Source: Granulicella sp. WH15
GTDB lineage: Bacteria; Acidobacteriota; Terriglobia; Terriglobales; Acidobacteriaceae
NCBI RefSeq assembly: GCF_009914315.1
Contig: NZ_CP042596.1
Span: 2,666,001 to 2,730,000 of the forward strand
Direction: 5' to 3'
Length of the DNA: 64,000 nucleotides
Shown here in pieces: positions 10,027 through 19,584 of this stretch. Position numbers and translations under genes: made by a program. The notes beneath the pieces are model-generated. The model did not search any database. It was not told the origin of the DNA and was given only the letters and a program-made list of their open reading frames with translations. Every line of letters begins with the position of its first letter. Positions within the stretch are counted from its first letter, which is position 1.

Positions 10027-13000
10027 ATGAACCCATCACGGCTCTTCATCGAACGCCCTGTCGCCACGACGCTGCTGACCATCGCAGTCGCCATCGCCGG
10101 CGCCATCGCGTTTGCCGTGCTGCCGGTCTCGCCGCTCCCGCAGGTCGACTTCCCCACCATCACGGTCGCCGCCACGCTGCCGGGCGCAAGCCCCGACATC
10201 ATGGCGTCCTCCATCGCCACCCCGCTTGAGCGTGAGTTCGGCCATATCGCCGGAGTCACCGAGATGACCTCGTCGAGTTCGCTCAGCACCACCAGCATTA
10301 CCCTCCAGTTCGATCTCAGCCGCGACATCGACGGAGCCGCACGCGACGTCGAAGCAGGCATCAACGCAGCCCGCACCTACCTGCCCGCAAACCTCCCGGC
10401 CAACCCGACCTACCGCAAGGTCAACCCAGCCGACTCCCCCATCCTCATCCTCGGCCTGCAGTCCGACGTTTACGATGTACCGGCGCTCTACGACGAAGCC
10501 TCCACGGTTATGGAGCAGCGCATCTCGCAGATCCCCGGCGTCGGCCAGGTCTCCGTCGTCGGCGCTTCCCTGCCCGCGGTGCGAGTCGAGATCAACCCGA
10601 ACCAACTCGCCAGCTACGGCATCAGCCTGCCCGCAGTGCAGCAAGTCATCGCAGGACAGAACTCCAACGTAGCCAAAGGCCAGATAGCCAACGGCGAGAT
10701 CACCTCCGACATCGTAGCCAACGACCAGATCTCGAAAGCCGCTGCTTATAGGCCGTTGGTCATCGGCTATCACAACGGCGGCGCAGTGCGGCTCGAAGAT
10801 GTGGCCGACGTCGTCGACTCGCAGCAGACCATACGCCAGGCCGGGTTTCTCAACGGCAAGCCATCGGTCAACATGATCATCTTCCGCCAGCCCGGCGCGA
10901 ACATCATCACCACGGTCGATGCCGTGAAAGCCGCGCTGCCATCGCTACAAGCCACCATCCCCACGGGCCAGCACCTCATCACCATCCTCGACCGCACCAC
11001 CACCATCCGCGCCTCGGTCTCGGACATCGAGCGCACACTGGTCATCTCGGTGATACTGGTCATCCTGGTCGTCTTCCTCTTCCTCCGCAACGGCCGCGCC
11101 ACGCTGATCCCTGCCGTCGCGGTGCCCGTATCGCTCATCGGCACCTGCGCCGTCATGTACCTGTTGGGCTACACGCTGGACAACCTCTCCCTGATGGCCC
11201 TCGCCATCGCCAGCGGCTTCGTGGTCGACGACGCCATCGTCGTCATGGAAAACATCGCGCGCCACCTCGAAGAGGGCCTCACGCCAATGGAGGCCGCACT
11301 CAAGGGCGCGGAGGAGATCGGCTTCACCGTCTTCTCCATCAGCATCTCGCTTATAGCCGTCTTCATCCCGCTGCTGATGATGGGCGGCATCATCGGCCGC
11401 CTCTTCCGCGAGTTCGCCATCACGCTCTCAACAGCCATCCTCGTCTCGATGGTGATCTCTCTCACCACGACGCCGATGATGTGTTCGCGCGTCCTGGTCG
11501 CCGAAAAAGAGATCAAGCACGGCCGCCTCTACAACTGGAGCGAGCGCGGCTTCAATCTCGTGCTCAAGGGCTACAGCCGCAGCCTCGACTGGGTGCTCAA
11601 TCACAGCGTCTTCATCCTCATCATCTTCCTCATCACCCTCGGGCTCAACGTCTTCCTCATCATCAAGATCCCCAAGGGCTTCTTCCCCCAGCAAGACACC
11701 GGCGTCATGACCGGCGGAATGCAAGGGCCGCAGGACATCTCGTTCTACGCCATGCGCACTGCGGTCGAGCAGTCCATCGACATCATCAAGGCCGACCCCG
11801 GCATCGCCAACGTCATGGCCTTCACGGGCGGACAGGGCGCGACCAACACCGGCTTCACCTTCATCGCACTCAAGCCGCTTGGAGAGCGGGGTGCCAGCGC
11901 CGACCAGATCATCGCGCGCCTGCGCCCCAAGCTGGCCCGCGTCACCGGCACCGCGACCTTCCTGCAACCCACACAGGACATCCGCATCGGCGGCCGTCAG
12001 TCCAGCGCCGAGTACCAGTACACCCTGCAAGCCGAGACCACGCAGGACCTGCAAAAGTACGGTCCCCTGCTGCTGAGCGAGTTACGCAAAGCCCCCGGCT
12101 TCCAGGACGTCAACACCGACCAGCAGAACCGCGGCCTGCAAGCATTGCTCACCTACGACCGCCCCACTGCCGCTCGTCTCGGAGTCACACCGCAGCTCAT
12201 CGACAACACGCTCTACGACGCCTTCGGCCAGGCCGAGGTCTCCACCATCTACACGCCGCTGAATCAGTACTACGTCGTCATGGAGGTCGCGCCCAAGTAC
12301 TGGCAGACGCCCGACGGCCTCAAGAACACCTACCTCATCCCCACCACCGGGGGCGGCCCCATCCCGCTCGCCTCCGTGCTCAAGTACGAGCCCTCCACCT
12401 CGCCACTCTCGGTCAACCACACCGGCCTCTTCCCTTCAGTCACGGTCTCGTTCAATCTCGGACCCGGCGTATCGCTGGGCCAGGCCACGGAGGAGATCCA
12501 GCAGATCCAGCAGAAGCTCGGGATGCCTGCGTCGGTCCACGGCCAGTTCTCCGGCACGCTCCAGGCCTTCCAGGATTCGCTCGGCAGCGAGCCTTACCTC
12601 GTCATCACCGCGATCCTGGCCGTTTACATCGTGCTCGGCATCCTCTATGAGAGCCTCGTCCATCCCCTGACCATCCTCTCGACTCTCCCCTCCGCAAGCG
12701 TAGGAGCCATCCTCGCGCTGCTGCTCACCAAGAGCGAGTTGGATGTCATGTCGATCATCGGCGTCATTCTGCTCATCGGCATCGTAAAGAAGAACGCGAT
12801 TATGATGATCGACTTCGCGTTGAATGCCGAGCGCAACGAGGGCAAGAACACGCGCGACTCCATCTTCGAGGCATCGATGCTGCGCTTCCGCCCCATTCTG
12901 ATGACCACGATGGCTGCTCTCTTCGGGGCCGTCCCCCTGGCCGCCGGACACGGCATCGGCTCGGAACTGCGCCGTCCGCTCGGCATCTCCATCATCGGCG

Positions 13001-13131
13001 GGCTTATCGTCAGCCAGGTGCTTACGCTGTATACAACCCCTGTCATCTATCTGTTCATGGACAACCTCCGCCTGAAGTTCGGACGGAAGAAACACGCTGC
13101 TGCACTGACTCCGAGCCACGCTGCCAGATAA
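10027..13131 (+). CDS. RND multidrug efflux permease (MdtC-like)
   Basis: Second RND pump of the operon, 1034 residues, the usual family length. It starts 10 bases after the first pump. Motifs include FIERPVATTLLTIAVAIAGA at the N-terminus, [19 protein letters not shown] in the proton relay region and IGIVKKNAIMMIDFALNAE late in the protein. Two linked RND genes with one adaptor is the MdtABC arrangement, in which the two permeases form a mixed trimer. That this pair does so is inferred from the synteny. It lacks the low-complexity block of its partner. Confidence 0.95.
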   Translation: MNPSRLFIERPVATTLLTIAVAIAGAIAFAVLPVSPLPQVDFPTITVAATLPGASPDIMASSIATPLEREFGHIAGVTEMTSSSSLSTTSITLQFDLSRDIDGAARDVEAGINAARTYLPANLPANPTYRKVNPADSPILILGLQSDVYDVPALYDEASTVMEQRISQIPGVGQVSVVGASLPAVRVEINPNQLASYGISLPAVQQVIAGQNSNVAKGQIANGEITSDIVANDQISKAAAYRPLVIGYHNGGAVRLEDVADVVDSQQTIRQAGFLNGKPSVNMIIFRQPGANIITTVDAVKAALPSLQATIPTGQHLITILDRTTTIRASVSDIERTLVISVILVILVVFLFLRNGRATLIPAVAVPVSLIGTCAVMYLLGYTLDNLSLMALAIASGFVVDDAIVVMENIARHLEEGLTPMEAALKGAEEIGFTVFSISISLIAVFIPLLMMGGIIGRLFREFAITLSTAILVSMVISLTTTPMMCSRVLVAEKEIKHGRLYNWSERGFNLVLKGYSRSLDWVLNHSVFILIIFLITLGLNVFLIIKIPKGFFPQQDTGVMTGGMQGPQDISFYAMRTAVEQSIDIIKADPGIANVMAFTGGQGATNTGFTFIALKPLGERGASADQIIARLRPKLARVTGTATFLQPTQDIRIGGRQSSAEYQYTLQAETTQDLQKYGPLLLSELRKAPGFQDVNTDQQNRGLQALLTYDRPTAARLGVTPQLIDNTLYDAFGQAEVSTIYTPLNQYYVVMEVAPKYWQTPDGLKNTYLIPTTGGGPIPLASVLKYEPSTSPLSVNHTGLFPSVTVSFNLGPGVSLGQATEEIQQIQQKLGMPASVHGQFSGTLQAFQDSLGSEPYLVITAILAVYIVLGILYESLVHPLTILSTLPSASVGAILALLLTKSELDVMSIIGVILLIGIVKKNAIMMIDFALNAERNEGKNTRDSIFEASMLRFRPILMTTMAALFGAVPLAAGHGIGSELRRPLGISIIGGLIVSQVLTLYTTPVIYLFMDNLRLKFGRKKHAAALTPSHAAR

Positions 13132-13160
13132 GAACAGGTAAGGAATCCGGAGACACCCAT

Positions 13161-14723
13161 ATGAACCACGACCGAATCATCTCGACCTCCACCCGGCGAA
13201 CCACCGGCACCCTATCCGCCCTCGCGGCGCTGTGCCTCGTTCTCTCCGGCTGCCACGTCGGCCCCAAGTACACCAAGCCCGCCGTCGTCGCGCCACCCGA
13301 GTTCAAAGAGTCCGCCCCCGCCGCCTACACCACCGCGGGTAGCGGCACCTGGCAGCCCGCGCACCCGCAGGACGCAGCCTTGAAGGGCAAGTGGTGGGAG
13401 GTCTTCAACGAGCCCGAACTGAACGCGCTCGAAGAGCAGCTCGACATCAACAACCAGAATCTCGCGCAGTTCTTCCAGAACTTCATGGCCGCCCGCGCAC
13501 AGGTCCGTCAGGCCCGCGCAGGCTACTTCCCCACCCTGAGCGTCGCCCCGTCCTACAGCCGTCAGCACTCGCCCGACACTCTGCGCGGCGTCGGCGTCGC
13601 CGGCAGCAGCGGCGCCACCAGCACCGGCGGCGGCACCTCCACCAGCCTTCAACTTCCCTTCGACGTCTCCTGGGAGCCCGATCTCTGGGGCCGCATCAGC
13701 AGCCAGGTCCACGAGTTTCAGTACGCCGCACAGGTCAGCGCCGCCGATCTCGAGAACGAGCGCCTCAGCGAACAGGCCAGCCTCGCCGAGTTCTACTTCG
13801 AGCTGCGCGGGCAGGATGCCCTGCAGGACGTCTTCAACCAGACCATCGAGGCCGACCGTAAGTCACTCGAGCTGACCCGCACCCTGGTCGAGACCGGCAT
13901 CGACAGCCCGGAGTCGGTCGCCCAGGCCGAGGTAACCCTCGCCAACGCCGAAGAGACCGCCGCAGGCATCGCCACCAACCGCGCCATCTACGAGCATGCC
14001 ATCGCCACCCTCATCGGCAAGCCCGCGTCCAGCTTCTCACTGCCCGTCAAAGCCCTCTCGACGCCCGTGCCGCCAATCCCCGTCGGAGTGCCCTCGCAGC
14101 TCCTCCAGCGCCGCCCCGACATCGCCGCCGCCGAGCGCACCATGGCCCAGGCCAACGCCGTCATCGGCATCGAGAAGGCCGCCTACTATCCCAGCCTCTC
14201 GCTCACCGGCGCGGGCGGCCTCGGCTCCTCCACCATCACCTCGCTCTTCTCGGTCCCGGCCCTGCTCTGGTCCGTGGGAGCCTCGGCCTCCGAAACTATC
14301 TTCGACGCGGGCCTGCGCCAGGCCACCGTCGCCCAGTACACGGCCAACTACAACGCCGACGTCGCCAGCTACCGCCAGACCGTCCTGACCGCGTTTCAAC
14401 AGGTCGAAGACTACATCGCCACCCTCCGAGTACTCTCGCAGCAGACAACCAAGCAGGACGTAGCCATCGACGCCGCGCAGCGTTACCTCACCATCGCCAA
14501 CAGCCGCTACCAGACCGGCCTCGATCCCTACCTGAACGTCATCTCCGCCCAAACCACGCTGCTGAGCGATCAGCAGACGCGGGTAACGCTTCAGGTCAAC
14601 CAGATGACCGCCGCCGTCGAGCTGATCCAGGCCCTGGGCGGAGGCTGGGACGTCACCAACCTGCCTACGCCTGCCAAAGTCGCGACAGCCGACGGCGAGC
14701 GCCAGGTCACGAACACCCCCTGA
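13161..14723 (+). CDS. Outer-membrane efflux lipoprotein (NodT/TolC-like)
   Basis: Outer-membrane channel of the NodT family, 520 residues. The lipobox LSGC places the lipidated cysteine at residue 31, followed by HVGPKYTKP, a family hallmark. Two OEP repeats with long helices follow (for example QNLAQFFQNFMAARAQVRQARAGYFPTLS split over the first repeat, and RRPDIAAAERTMAQANAVIG in the second). It closes the operon and would supply the outer-membrane duct. The start at 13161 lies 29 bases after the pump gene. Confidence 0.93.
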   Translation: MNHDRIISTSTRRTTGTLSALAALCLVLSGCHVGPKYTKPAVVAPPEFKESAPAAYTTAGSGTWQPAHPQDAALKGKWWEVFNEPELNALEEQLDINNQNLAQFFQNFMAARAQVRQARAGYFPTLSVAPSYSRQHSPDTLRGVGVAGSSGATSTGGGTSTSLQLPFDVSWEPDLWGRISSQVHEFQYAAQVSAADLENERLSEQASLAEFYFELRGQDALQDVFNQTIEADRKSLELTRTLVETGIDSPESVAQAEVTLANAEETAAGIATNRAIYEHAIATLIGKPASSFSLPVKALSTPVPPIPVGVPSQLLQRRPDIAAAERTMAQANAVIGIEKAAYYPSLSLTGAGGLGSSTITSLFSVPALLWSVGASASETIFDAGLRQATVAQYTANYNADVASYRQTVLTAFQQVEDYIATLRVLSQQTTKQDVAIDAAQRYLTIANSRYQTGLDPYLNVISAQTTLLSDQQTRVTLQVNQMTAAVELIQALGGGWDVTNLPTPAKVATADGERQVTNTP

Positions 14724-14882
14724 CGGCATCCGCTTCGCCGGGTTAGACTAGGACAATCAGCGCTCAACGAAGATCTTCAAACCAGCTTCGCCTCGTAGCG
14801 CCCTGGAGTAATCTCGTGTCCCACCCCATCCGCGGCTGCACTGATTCAAGCGCCGCCCTCGTATGTCCAGAAGGGAGCGCCC

Positions 14883-15731
14883 ATGCGCGTTGATGCGCAC
14901 CACCATCTCTGGCACTACACGCCCGAGGAGTATAGCTGGATCGACGACGCCCAGCAGGTGCTCCGGCATGACTTCCTGCTCGCCGATATCGAGCGCGAGG
15001 CAGCCGCGGCTGGGGTCGACGCCTCGGTCGCCGTACAGGCCCGGCAGACGCTCGAAGAGACGCACTGGCTGCTTGGTCTCGCGGCCCACTCCAAGCTCAT
15101 CCAGGGCGTCGTCGGCTGGGCTCCACTCAGCGCCGACAACTTCCCCGCGATATTGGCCGAGCTTCGAAAAAATCCCCTACTACGCGGCCTCCGCCACGTC
15201 GTGCAGGGCGAGCCCGAGGGCTTTCTCAACGCCCCCCGCTTCAACCGCGGCATCTCCGCCCTGCTCGGGACCGGCCTCACCTACGACATTCTCATCTTCC
15301 CCCATCAGCTCCCCGAGGCCACGCGCTTCGTCGACCGCCACCCCGCGCAGTTCTTCGTGCTCGACCACATCGCCAAGCCCGACATCCGCCACAACGAGTT
15401 CGACTCCTGGAACACCGCCATCCGCGACCTGGGCCGCCGCGAGAACGTCACCTGCAAGCTCTCCGGCCTGGTCACCGAGGCGGACTGGAACCGCTGGACC
15501 CCGGCCCAGCTCTACCCCTACTTCGACACCGTCCTCGACGTCTTCGGCCCCTCACGTCTGATGGTCGGCAGCGACTGGCCCGTGCTCACCGTAGCCTCGA
15601 ACTACTCCGAGTGGTGGCGCATCGTCACCGAGTGGATCGCCCCCCTCAGCCCCACCGAGCGCGCCCATATCGAGGGCGAAGTAGCCACCCGCATCTATCA
15701 ACTCCCCACCCAACAAAACCCCGAGGACTAA
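14883..15731 (+). CDS. Amidohydrolase, L-fuconolactonase-like
   Basis: Amidohydrolase 2 family protein of 282 residues. It begins RVDAHHHLWHYTPEEYSWI, characteristic of sugar lactonases such as L-fuconolactonase and L-rhamnono-lactonase. Other conserved pieces are FVLDHIAKPDI, CKLSGLVTEADW and LMVGSDWPV (active-site aspartate near residue 230). It would open an aldonolactone in the cytoplasm. AAGGGAG lies just upstream of the ATG. The next gene starts two bases after its stop, and a FucP-type permease follows, so L-fucose is the likeliest substrate; a related deoxy or galacto sugar is possible. Confidence 0.85.
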   Translation: MRVDAHHHLWHYTPEEYSWIDDAQQVLRHDFLLADIEREAAAAGVDASVAVQARQTLEETHWLLGLAAHSKLIQGVVGWAPLSADNFPAILAELRKNPLLRGLRHVVQGEPEGFLNAPRFNRGISALLGTGLTYDILIFPHQLPEATRFVDRHPAQFFVLDHIAKPDIRHNEFDSWNTAIRDLGRRENVTCKLSGLVTEADWNRWTPAQLYPYFDTVLDVFGPSRLMVGSDWPVLTVASNYSEWWRIVTEWIAPLSPTERAHIEGEVATRIYQLPTQQNPED

Positions 15732-15733
15732 GC

Positions 15734-16744
15734 GTGAAAGCACTCTCCCTTTTAGATACGGGCAACGCCGCGATCACCGAGATCGCAGAACCCCAGCCCA
15801 GCGGCGGCGATCTCCTGCTTAAGGTCGAGATGGTCGGCCTCTGCGGGACCGATCTGAACTCCTTCCGCGGCCGCAATCCGCTCATCACCTACCCCCGCGT
15901 GCTCGGCCACGAGATCGCCGCGACGGTCATCGAGGGCAACTCGAACATCGCCGCAGGCACCCAGGTCACAGTGTCTCCCTATACGAGCTGCGGCCGCTGC
16001 CCCTCCTGCCTGCGCGGCCGCGAGAACGCCTGCCAGTACAACCAGACCTTCGGCGTGCAGCGCGACGGAGCCATCACCGAGCTGCTCTCGGTCCCCTCCA
16101 CCAAGGTTTACCCATCCGCGACCCTGCCGCTCAAGCACCTCTGCCTGGTGGAGCCTCTCACCGTCGGCTTCCACGCCGTCGCACGCGGGCGCGTCACCAG
16201 CACCGACGTGGTAGCCATCTTCGGCTGCGGCGGCATCGGCCTCGGAGCCATCGCGGGCGCGGCCTTCCGCGGAGCCCGCACCATCGCCATCGACCTCGAC
16301 GACGCCAAGCTCGAGACCGCCCGCCTCGCCGGAGCCACCGACCTCATCCACTCCAGCCGCGAGGACGTTCGCGCCCGCCTGCGCGAGATCACCGGCGGCA
16401 ACGGCCCCGACGTCATGATCGAGGCCATCGGCCTGCCCGAGACCTTCCGCCTCGCCGTCGAAGAGGTGGCCTTCACGGGCCGCGTCGTCTACATCGGCTA
16501 CGCCAAGGAGCCGGTCGCCTACGAGACCCGCCTCTTCGTCCAGAAAGAGCTGGACATCATGGGCTCGCGCAACGCTCTGCCCGTCGACTTTCTCGAGGTA
16601 ATGGCCATGCTCGACGCGGGACGCTTCCCCGTAGACGAGGCAGTCACAGCCGTAGTCTCATTGGATGAGGCACCCTCCATGCTGGCAAAATGGTCCGCCA
16701 ACCCTGCAGCCTTCACCAAGATTATGATTCAGATGCACCAGTAA
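15734..16744 (+). CDS. Zinc-dependent sugar dehydrogenase (MDR family)
   Basis: Medium-chain dehydrogenase of 336 residues. A GTG at 15734 is taken as start because it gives the standard N-terminus (KALSLLDTGNAAITEIAEP) directly after the lactonase stop; an upstream in-frame extension overlaps that gene and is not protein-like. Catalytic zinc ligands appear in GLCGTDLNSF and GHEIAA, structural zinc in CGRCPSCLRGRENAC, and the NAD site as GCGGIGLGAIAG. The context suggests oxidation of a fucose-derived or similar sugar acid or alcohol. Fuconate dehydratase is not nearby, so the exact step is open. Confidence 0.85.
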   Translation: MKALSLLDTGNAAITEIAEPQPSGGDLLLKVEMVGLCGTDLNSFRGRNPLITYPRVLGHEIAATVIEGNSNIAAGTQVTVSPYTSCGRCPSCLRGRENACQYNQTFGVQRDGAITELLSVPSTKVYPSATLPLKHLCLVEPLTVGFHAVARGRVTSTDVVAIFGCGGIGLGAIAGAAFRGARTIAIDLDDAKLETARLAGATDLIHSSREDVRARLREITGGNGPDVMIEAIGLPETFRLAVEEVAFTGRVVYIGYAKEPVAYETRLFVQKELDIMGSRNALPVDFLEVMAMLDAGRFPVDEAVTAVVSLDEAPSMLAKWSANPAAFTKIMIQMHQ

Positions 16745-16767
16745 CCTGTAACGAACGGAGTAACAAA

Positions 16768-18105
16768 TTGCAGATCTCAACCTCGGTCGGTCCCCGCAAA
16801 GAATCTGAAGAGTCGCGGGGCAAGTCCATCTTTCCCACGGGCCAGATGCTTCCGTTCGTTCTCGTCACCGCCATCTTCTTCCTCTGGGGCATGTCGAACA
16901 ACCTCACCGACATCCTCGTCCAGCAGTTTAAGAAATCCTTTGAGCTAAGCCTCATTCAGGCTCAGCTCGTCCAGACCGCCGTCTTCCTCGCCTACGGCAC
17001 CATGGCGATTCCGGCCGCGCTGATTATGCGCAAATTTGGTTACAAATCCGGAATGCTCATCGGCCTCTCGACCTTCGGCATCGGCACCCTGCTCTTCTGG
17101 CCCGCCGGAGTCATCGGCCAGTACCTGCCGTTCCTGCTCGCGCTCTTCCTCGTCGGCTGCGGCTCCTCCATCCTCGAGACCGCCTGCAACCCCTTCATGG
17201 CGCAGTTCGGAGACCCCGCCACCAGCGAGCGCCGCCTCAACTTCGCCCAGGCCTTCAACCCGCCCGGCACCATCACCGGCGTTCTGGTCGGCACCTGGTT
17301 CATCTTCTCCGGCGTCGAAAAAAGCCCCGCACAGGTGGCCGCGATGAAGACCGCCGGAACCTACGCCGCCTACCTCCACTCGGAGATCATGCGCGTCGTC
17401 CCCACCTACGTTGTGCTCGGGCTAGTCGTGCTGGCCCTCGCCTTCACCATCTCCCGCGTCCACTTCCCGGTCATGCTCAATACCGAAGAGACCGAGGGCG
17501 GTGACCAGGGCAGCTTCAAAGCCCTGCTCCAGTACCCCCACCTGATCTTCGCAGTCATCACGCAGTTCATCTATGTCGGCGCGCAGATCTCCACCTGGAG
17601 CACCTTCATCCCTTACATGAAGACCTACACCACGGTCTCGGAGAAAGAGGCCGGATACTTTCTCACCGGCACCCTCATCGCGCTGGCTCTGGGCCGCATC
17701 ATCTCCACCCCGCTGATGCGCTTCATCTCGCCCGCCCGCATGATGGCGGTCTACGCTCTCTTCAACATCGCCCTGCTCGCGGTGGGCATCCTGCGCCCCG
17801 GAATCGTCGGCACCTGGGCTATCCTGGGCACCAGCTTCTTCATGTCGATCATGTTCCCCACCATCTTCGCGCTCGGCGTCAAGGGCCTCGGCCCCAACAC
17901 CAAGCTGGGCGGCAGCCTGCTTGTCATGGCCATCATGGGCGGAGCCATCTTCCCCCCGCTCATGGCATTCATCACGCGCTCCACGGGCAGCCTGGCCCTC
18001 GGCTATACGCTTCCCCTCCTCAGTTACGTAGTAGTGGCCCTATACGGCTTCACAGGCTCCCGCCTGAACCGCAGCGACATCGCCGCCGCCCCTGAGGTGA
18101 TCTAA
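16768..18105 (+). CDS. fucP: L-fucose:H+ symporter family permease (FucP-like MFS)
   Basis: Major facilitator transporter of 445 residues in the FucP/GluP family, with about 12 helices. Typical signatures are FFLWGMSNNLTDILVQQFKKSF at the first helix and GCGSSILETACNPFMAQFG in helix 4-5, followed by RLNFAQAFNPPG. The start is taken as TTG 16768, which has GGAG seven bases upstream; an ATG at 16690 lies inside the preceding gene and lacks a ribosome site. It ends the lactonase-dehydrogenase-permease operon. Substrate specificity for L-fucose is inferred from family and neighbours. Confidence 0.88.
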   Translation: MQISTSVGPRKESEESRGKSIFPTGQMLPFVLVTAIFFLWGMSNNLTDILVQQFKKSFELSLIQAQLVQTAVFLAYGTMAIPAALIMRKFGYKSGMLIGLSTFGIGTLLFWPAGVIGQYLPFLLALFLVGCGSSILETACNPFMAQFGDPATSERRLNFAQAFNPPGTITGVLVGTWFIFSGVEKSPAQVAAMKTAGTYAAYLHSEIMRVVPTYVVLGLVVLALAFTISRVHFPVMLNTEETEGGDQGSFKALLQYPHLIFAVITQFIYVGAQISTWSTFIPYMKTYTTVSEKEAGYFLTGTLIALALGRIISTPLMRFISPARMMAVYALFNIALLAVGILRPGIVGTWAILGTSFFMSIMFPTIFALGVKGLGPNTKLGGSLLVMAIMGGAIFPPLMAFITRSTGSLALGYTLPLLSYVVVALYGFTGSRLNRSDIAAAPEVI

Positions 18106-18115
18106 GCCCTTATCG

Positions 18116-18197
18116 TTGCTTCTGGGGTAGGTCCGGGCTTTAGCCCGGACATTAAAACTCGCCACAGATGCGGGCTTTAGCCCCCGAGGTATGCTTT
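18116..18197 (+). repeat. Intergenic hairpin repeat, family B, copy 1
   Basis: About 82 bases nearly identical to 28601-28682. It holds two hairpins, GTCCGGGCT-TT-AGCCCGGAC and a second around GCGGGCTTTAGCCCCC. It starts 10 bases after the fucP-like stop and precedes a family C repeat, filling the convergent gap before the ArsB-like gene. Confidence 0.85.
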
Positions 18198-18229
18198 CTT
18201 CATCCCGTCGCACAAATCTTGCCTTAAAA

Positions 18230-18315
18230 AGCGCCAACGGCGCGCCCTATACCTACCCGGGGCGAAGCCCAGGTAGAAATCCCCCACACACATGAGGGCT
18301 GAAAGCCCGCCCTAT
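18230..18315 (+). repeat. Intergenic hairpin repeat, family C, copy 2
   Basis: This is a second copy of the element at 180-270: GCGCCAACGGCGCG, a CCCGGGGCGAAGCCC stem and GAGGGCTGAAAGCCC in the same order and strand. It ends 11 bases before the stop of the ArsB-like gene on the minus strand. Confidence 0.75.
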
Positions 18316-18325
18316 CCCCAGCAAA

Positions 18326-19579
18326 TCACATCCACGACATCACAACTGCCCCACCCAGCGCCGCCAGCAGCGCGACCGGCATCGCCACCGCCCCCACCTT
18401 CAGGAAGTCCATAAAGCTCACATGCAAGCCCTCCCGTCGTAGCGCAATCAGCCAGAGAATCGTCGCCAGCGACCCTGTAACGGAAAGGTTCGGCCCCAGA
18501 TCCACGCCGATGAGCACAGCATGGGCCAACAACCCGTGCACCTGCGCCGTCCGCAGCGTTCCAGCCGCGATCAACCCGAGCGGCAAATTATTCACCACAT
18601 TATTCCCCACCCCAACCACAAACCCCACCACCAACGCCCCCAACTCCGTCCCAAGCCCCTGAGCCCAAGCCAGAGCCGCGACCGTCCCCTTCAGCGCCCC
18701 GATGCTCTCCACCGCATCCACCAGCACAAACAGCCCCGCAACCAGAGCCAGCGTGCTCCAGCTAATCTCCCGCACCAGCCCCACCGGACTTCTCCGCTCC
18801 ACAACCGACACAACCGCAGTAATCGCCAGCGCGGCAACACAAGCGGGCAGCCCCAGATCGATTCCCATCGCCGAAGCCCCAAGCATTACCGCCACCACCA
18901 GCACCAGCCCACCGGCCACCAACTGGCCGCTTCGACTCAACTCCTGAGCCTCCACCTCGGCTTCAATACGCGCCACCAACTCCCTGCGAAACCAAACCCT
19001 CAACACCAAGAAGGTCGCCGCAATCGAGAGCAGCGACGGCACCCCAAAGTCAATCATCCATCGCCCCAGCGGCGGCAGCCCATCATGGAACACCACCAGA
19101 TTCGCAGGGTTCGAAATGGGCAGCACAAAGGATGCCGCATTGGCGATCAAGGCACACGCAAACAGGTAAGGCAGCGCCTGCACCTTAGCCTTGCGCACCG
19201 CGGCCAGAATCGCCGGAGTCAGAACCACGGCGGTCGCATCGTTCGACATGAAGATCGTCACCAACGTACCGATCCCATACACCAAACAGAACAGCCTCAC
19301 GCACGATCCCCGCGCCCCGCGCACGGCAACCGACGCCAGCCAGTCGAAGACCCCATGCTCCCGCGCCAGTTCGGAGAGAAGCATCATCCCAATCAGAAAG
19401 AGGTAAACATCCGCTCCCTCAGCGATCGCATGGCCGGCCAGCCGCAGCGGCACCAACCGCAACGCAACCAGCAGCGCCGCGCTCCCGCCCACCCAGTAGA
19501 CCTCTGCAACTCCCCACGGACGCACCAACATCAGAGCGATGCCCGCGGCGGCAATCAACGCAATGAAGACGGGGCTCAT
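18326..19579 (-). CDS. ArsB/NhaD-type ion permease
   Basis: Inner-membrane permease of 417 residues with about 11-12 helices, in the ion transporter superfamily that contains ArsB. Recognisable segments are FMSNDATAVVLTPAILAAVRKAK near residues 113-135, FVLPISNPANLVVF near 151-164 and VGNNVVNNLPLGLIA near 330-344, the duplicated half-site motifs. Automatic annotation would call it an arsenic transporter, but no arsR or arsC is present. It is the last gene of a three-gene operon behind TauE/SafE and DUF1634 genes, so a sulfur oxyanion or other anion is equally possible. Confidence 0.82.
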   Translation of the reverse strand: MSPVFIALIAAAGIALMLVRPWGVAEVYWVGGSAALLVALRLVPLRLAGHAIAEGADVYLFLIGMMLLSELAREHGVFDWLASVAVRGARGSCVRLFCLVYGIGTLVTIFMSNDATAVVLTPAILAAVRKAKVQALPYLFACALIANAASFVLPISNPANLVVFHDGLPPLGRWMIDFGVPSLLSIAATFLVLRVWFRRELVARIEAEVEAQELSRSGQLVAGGLVLVVAVMLGASAMGIDLGLPACVAALAITAVVSVVERRSPVGLVREISWSTLALVAGLFVLVDAVESIGALKGTVAALAWAQGLGTELGALVVGFVVGVGNNVVNNLPLGLIAAGTLRTAQVHGLLAHAVLIGVDLGPNLSVTGSLATILWLIALRREGLHVSFMDFLKVGAVAMPVALLAALGGAVVMSWM

Positions 19580-19584
19580 CCAGA

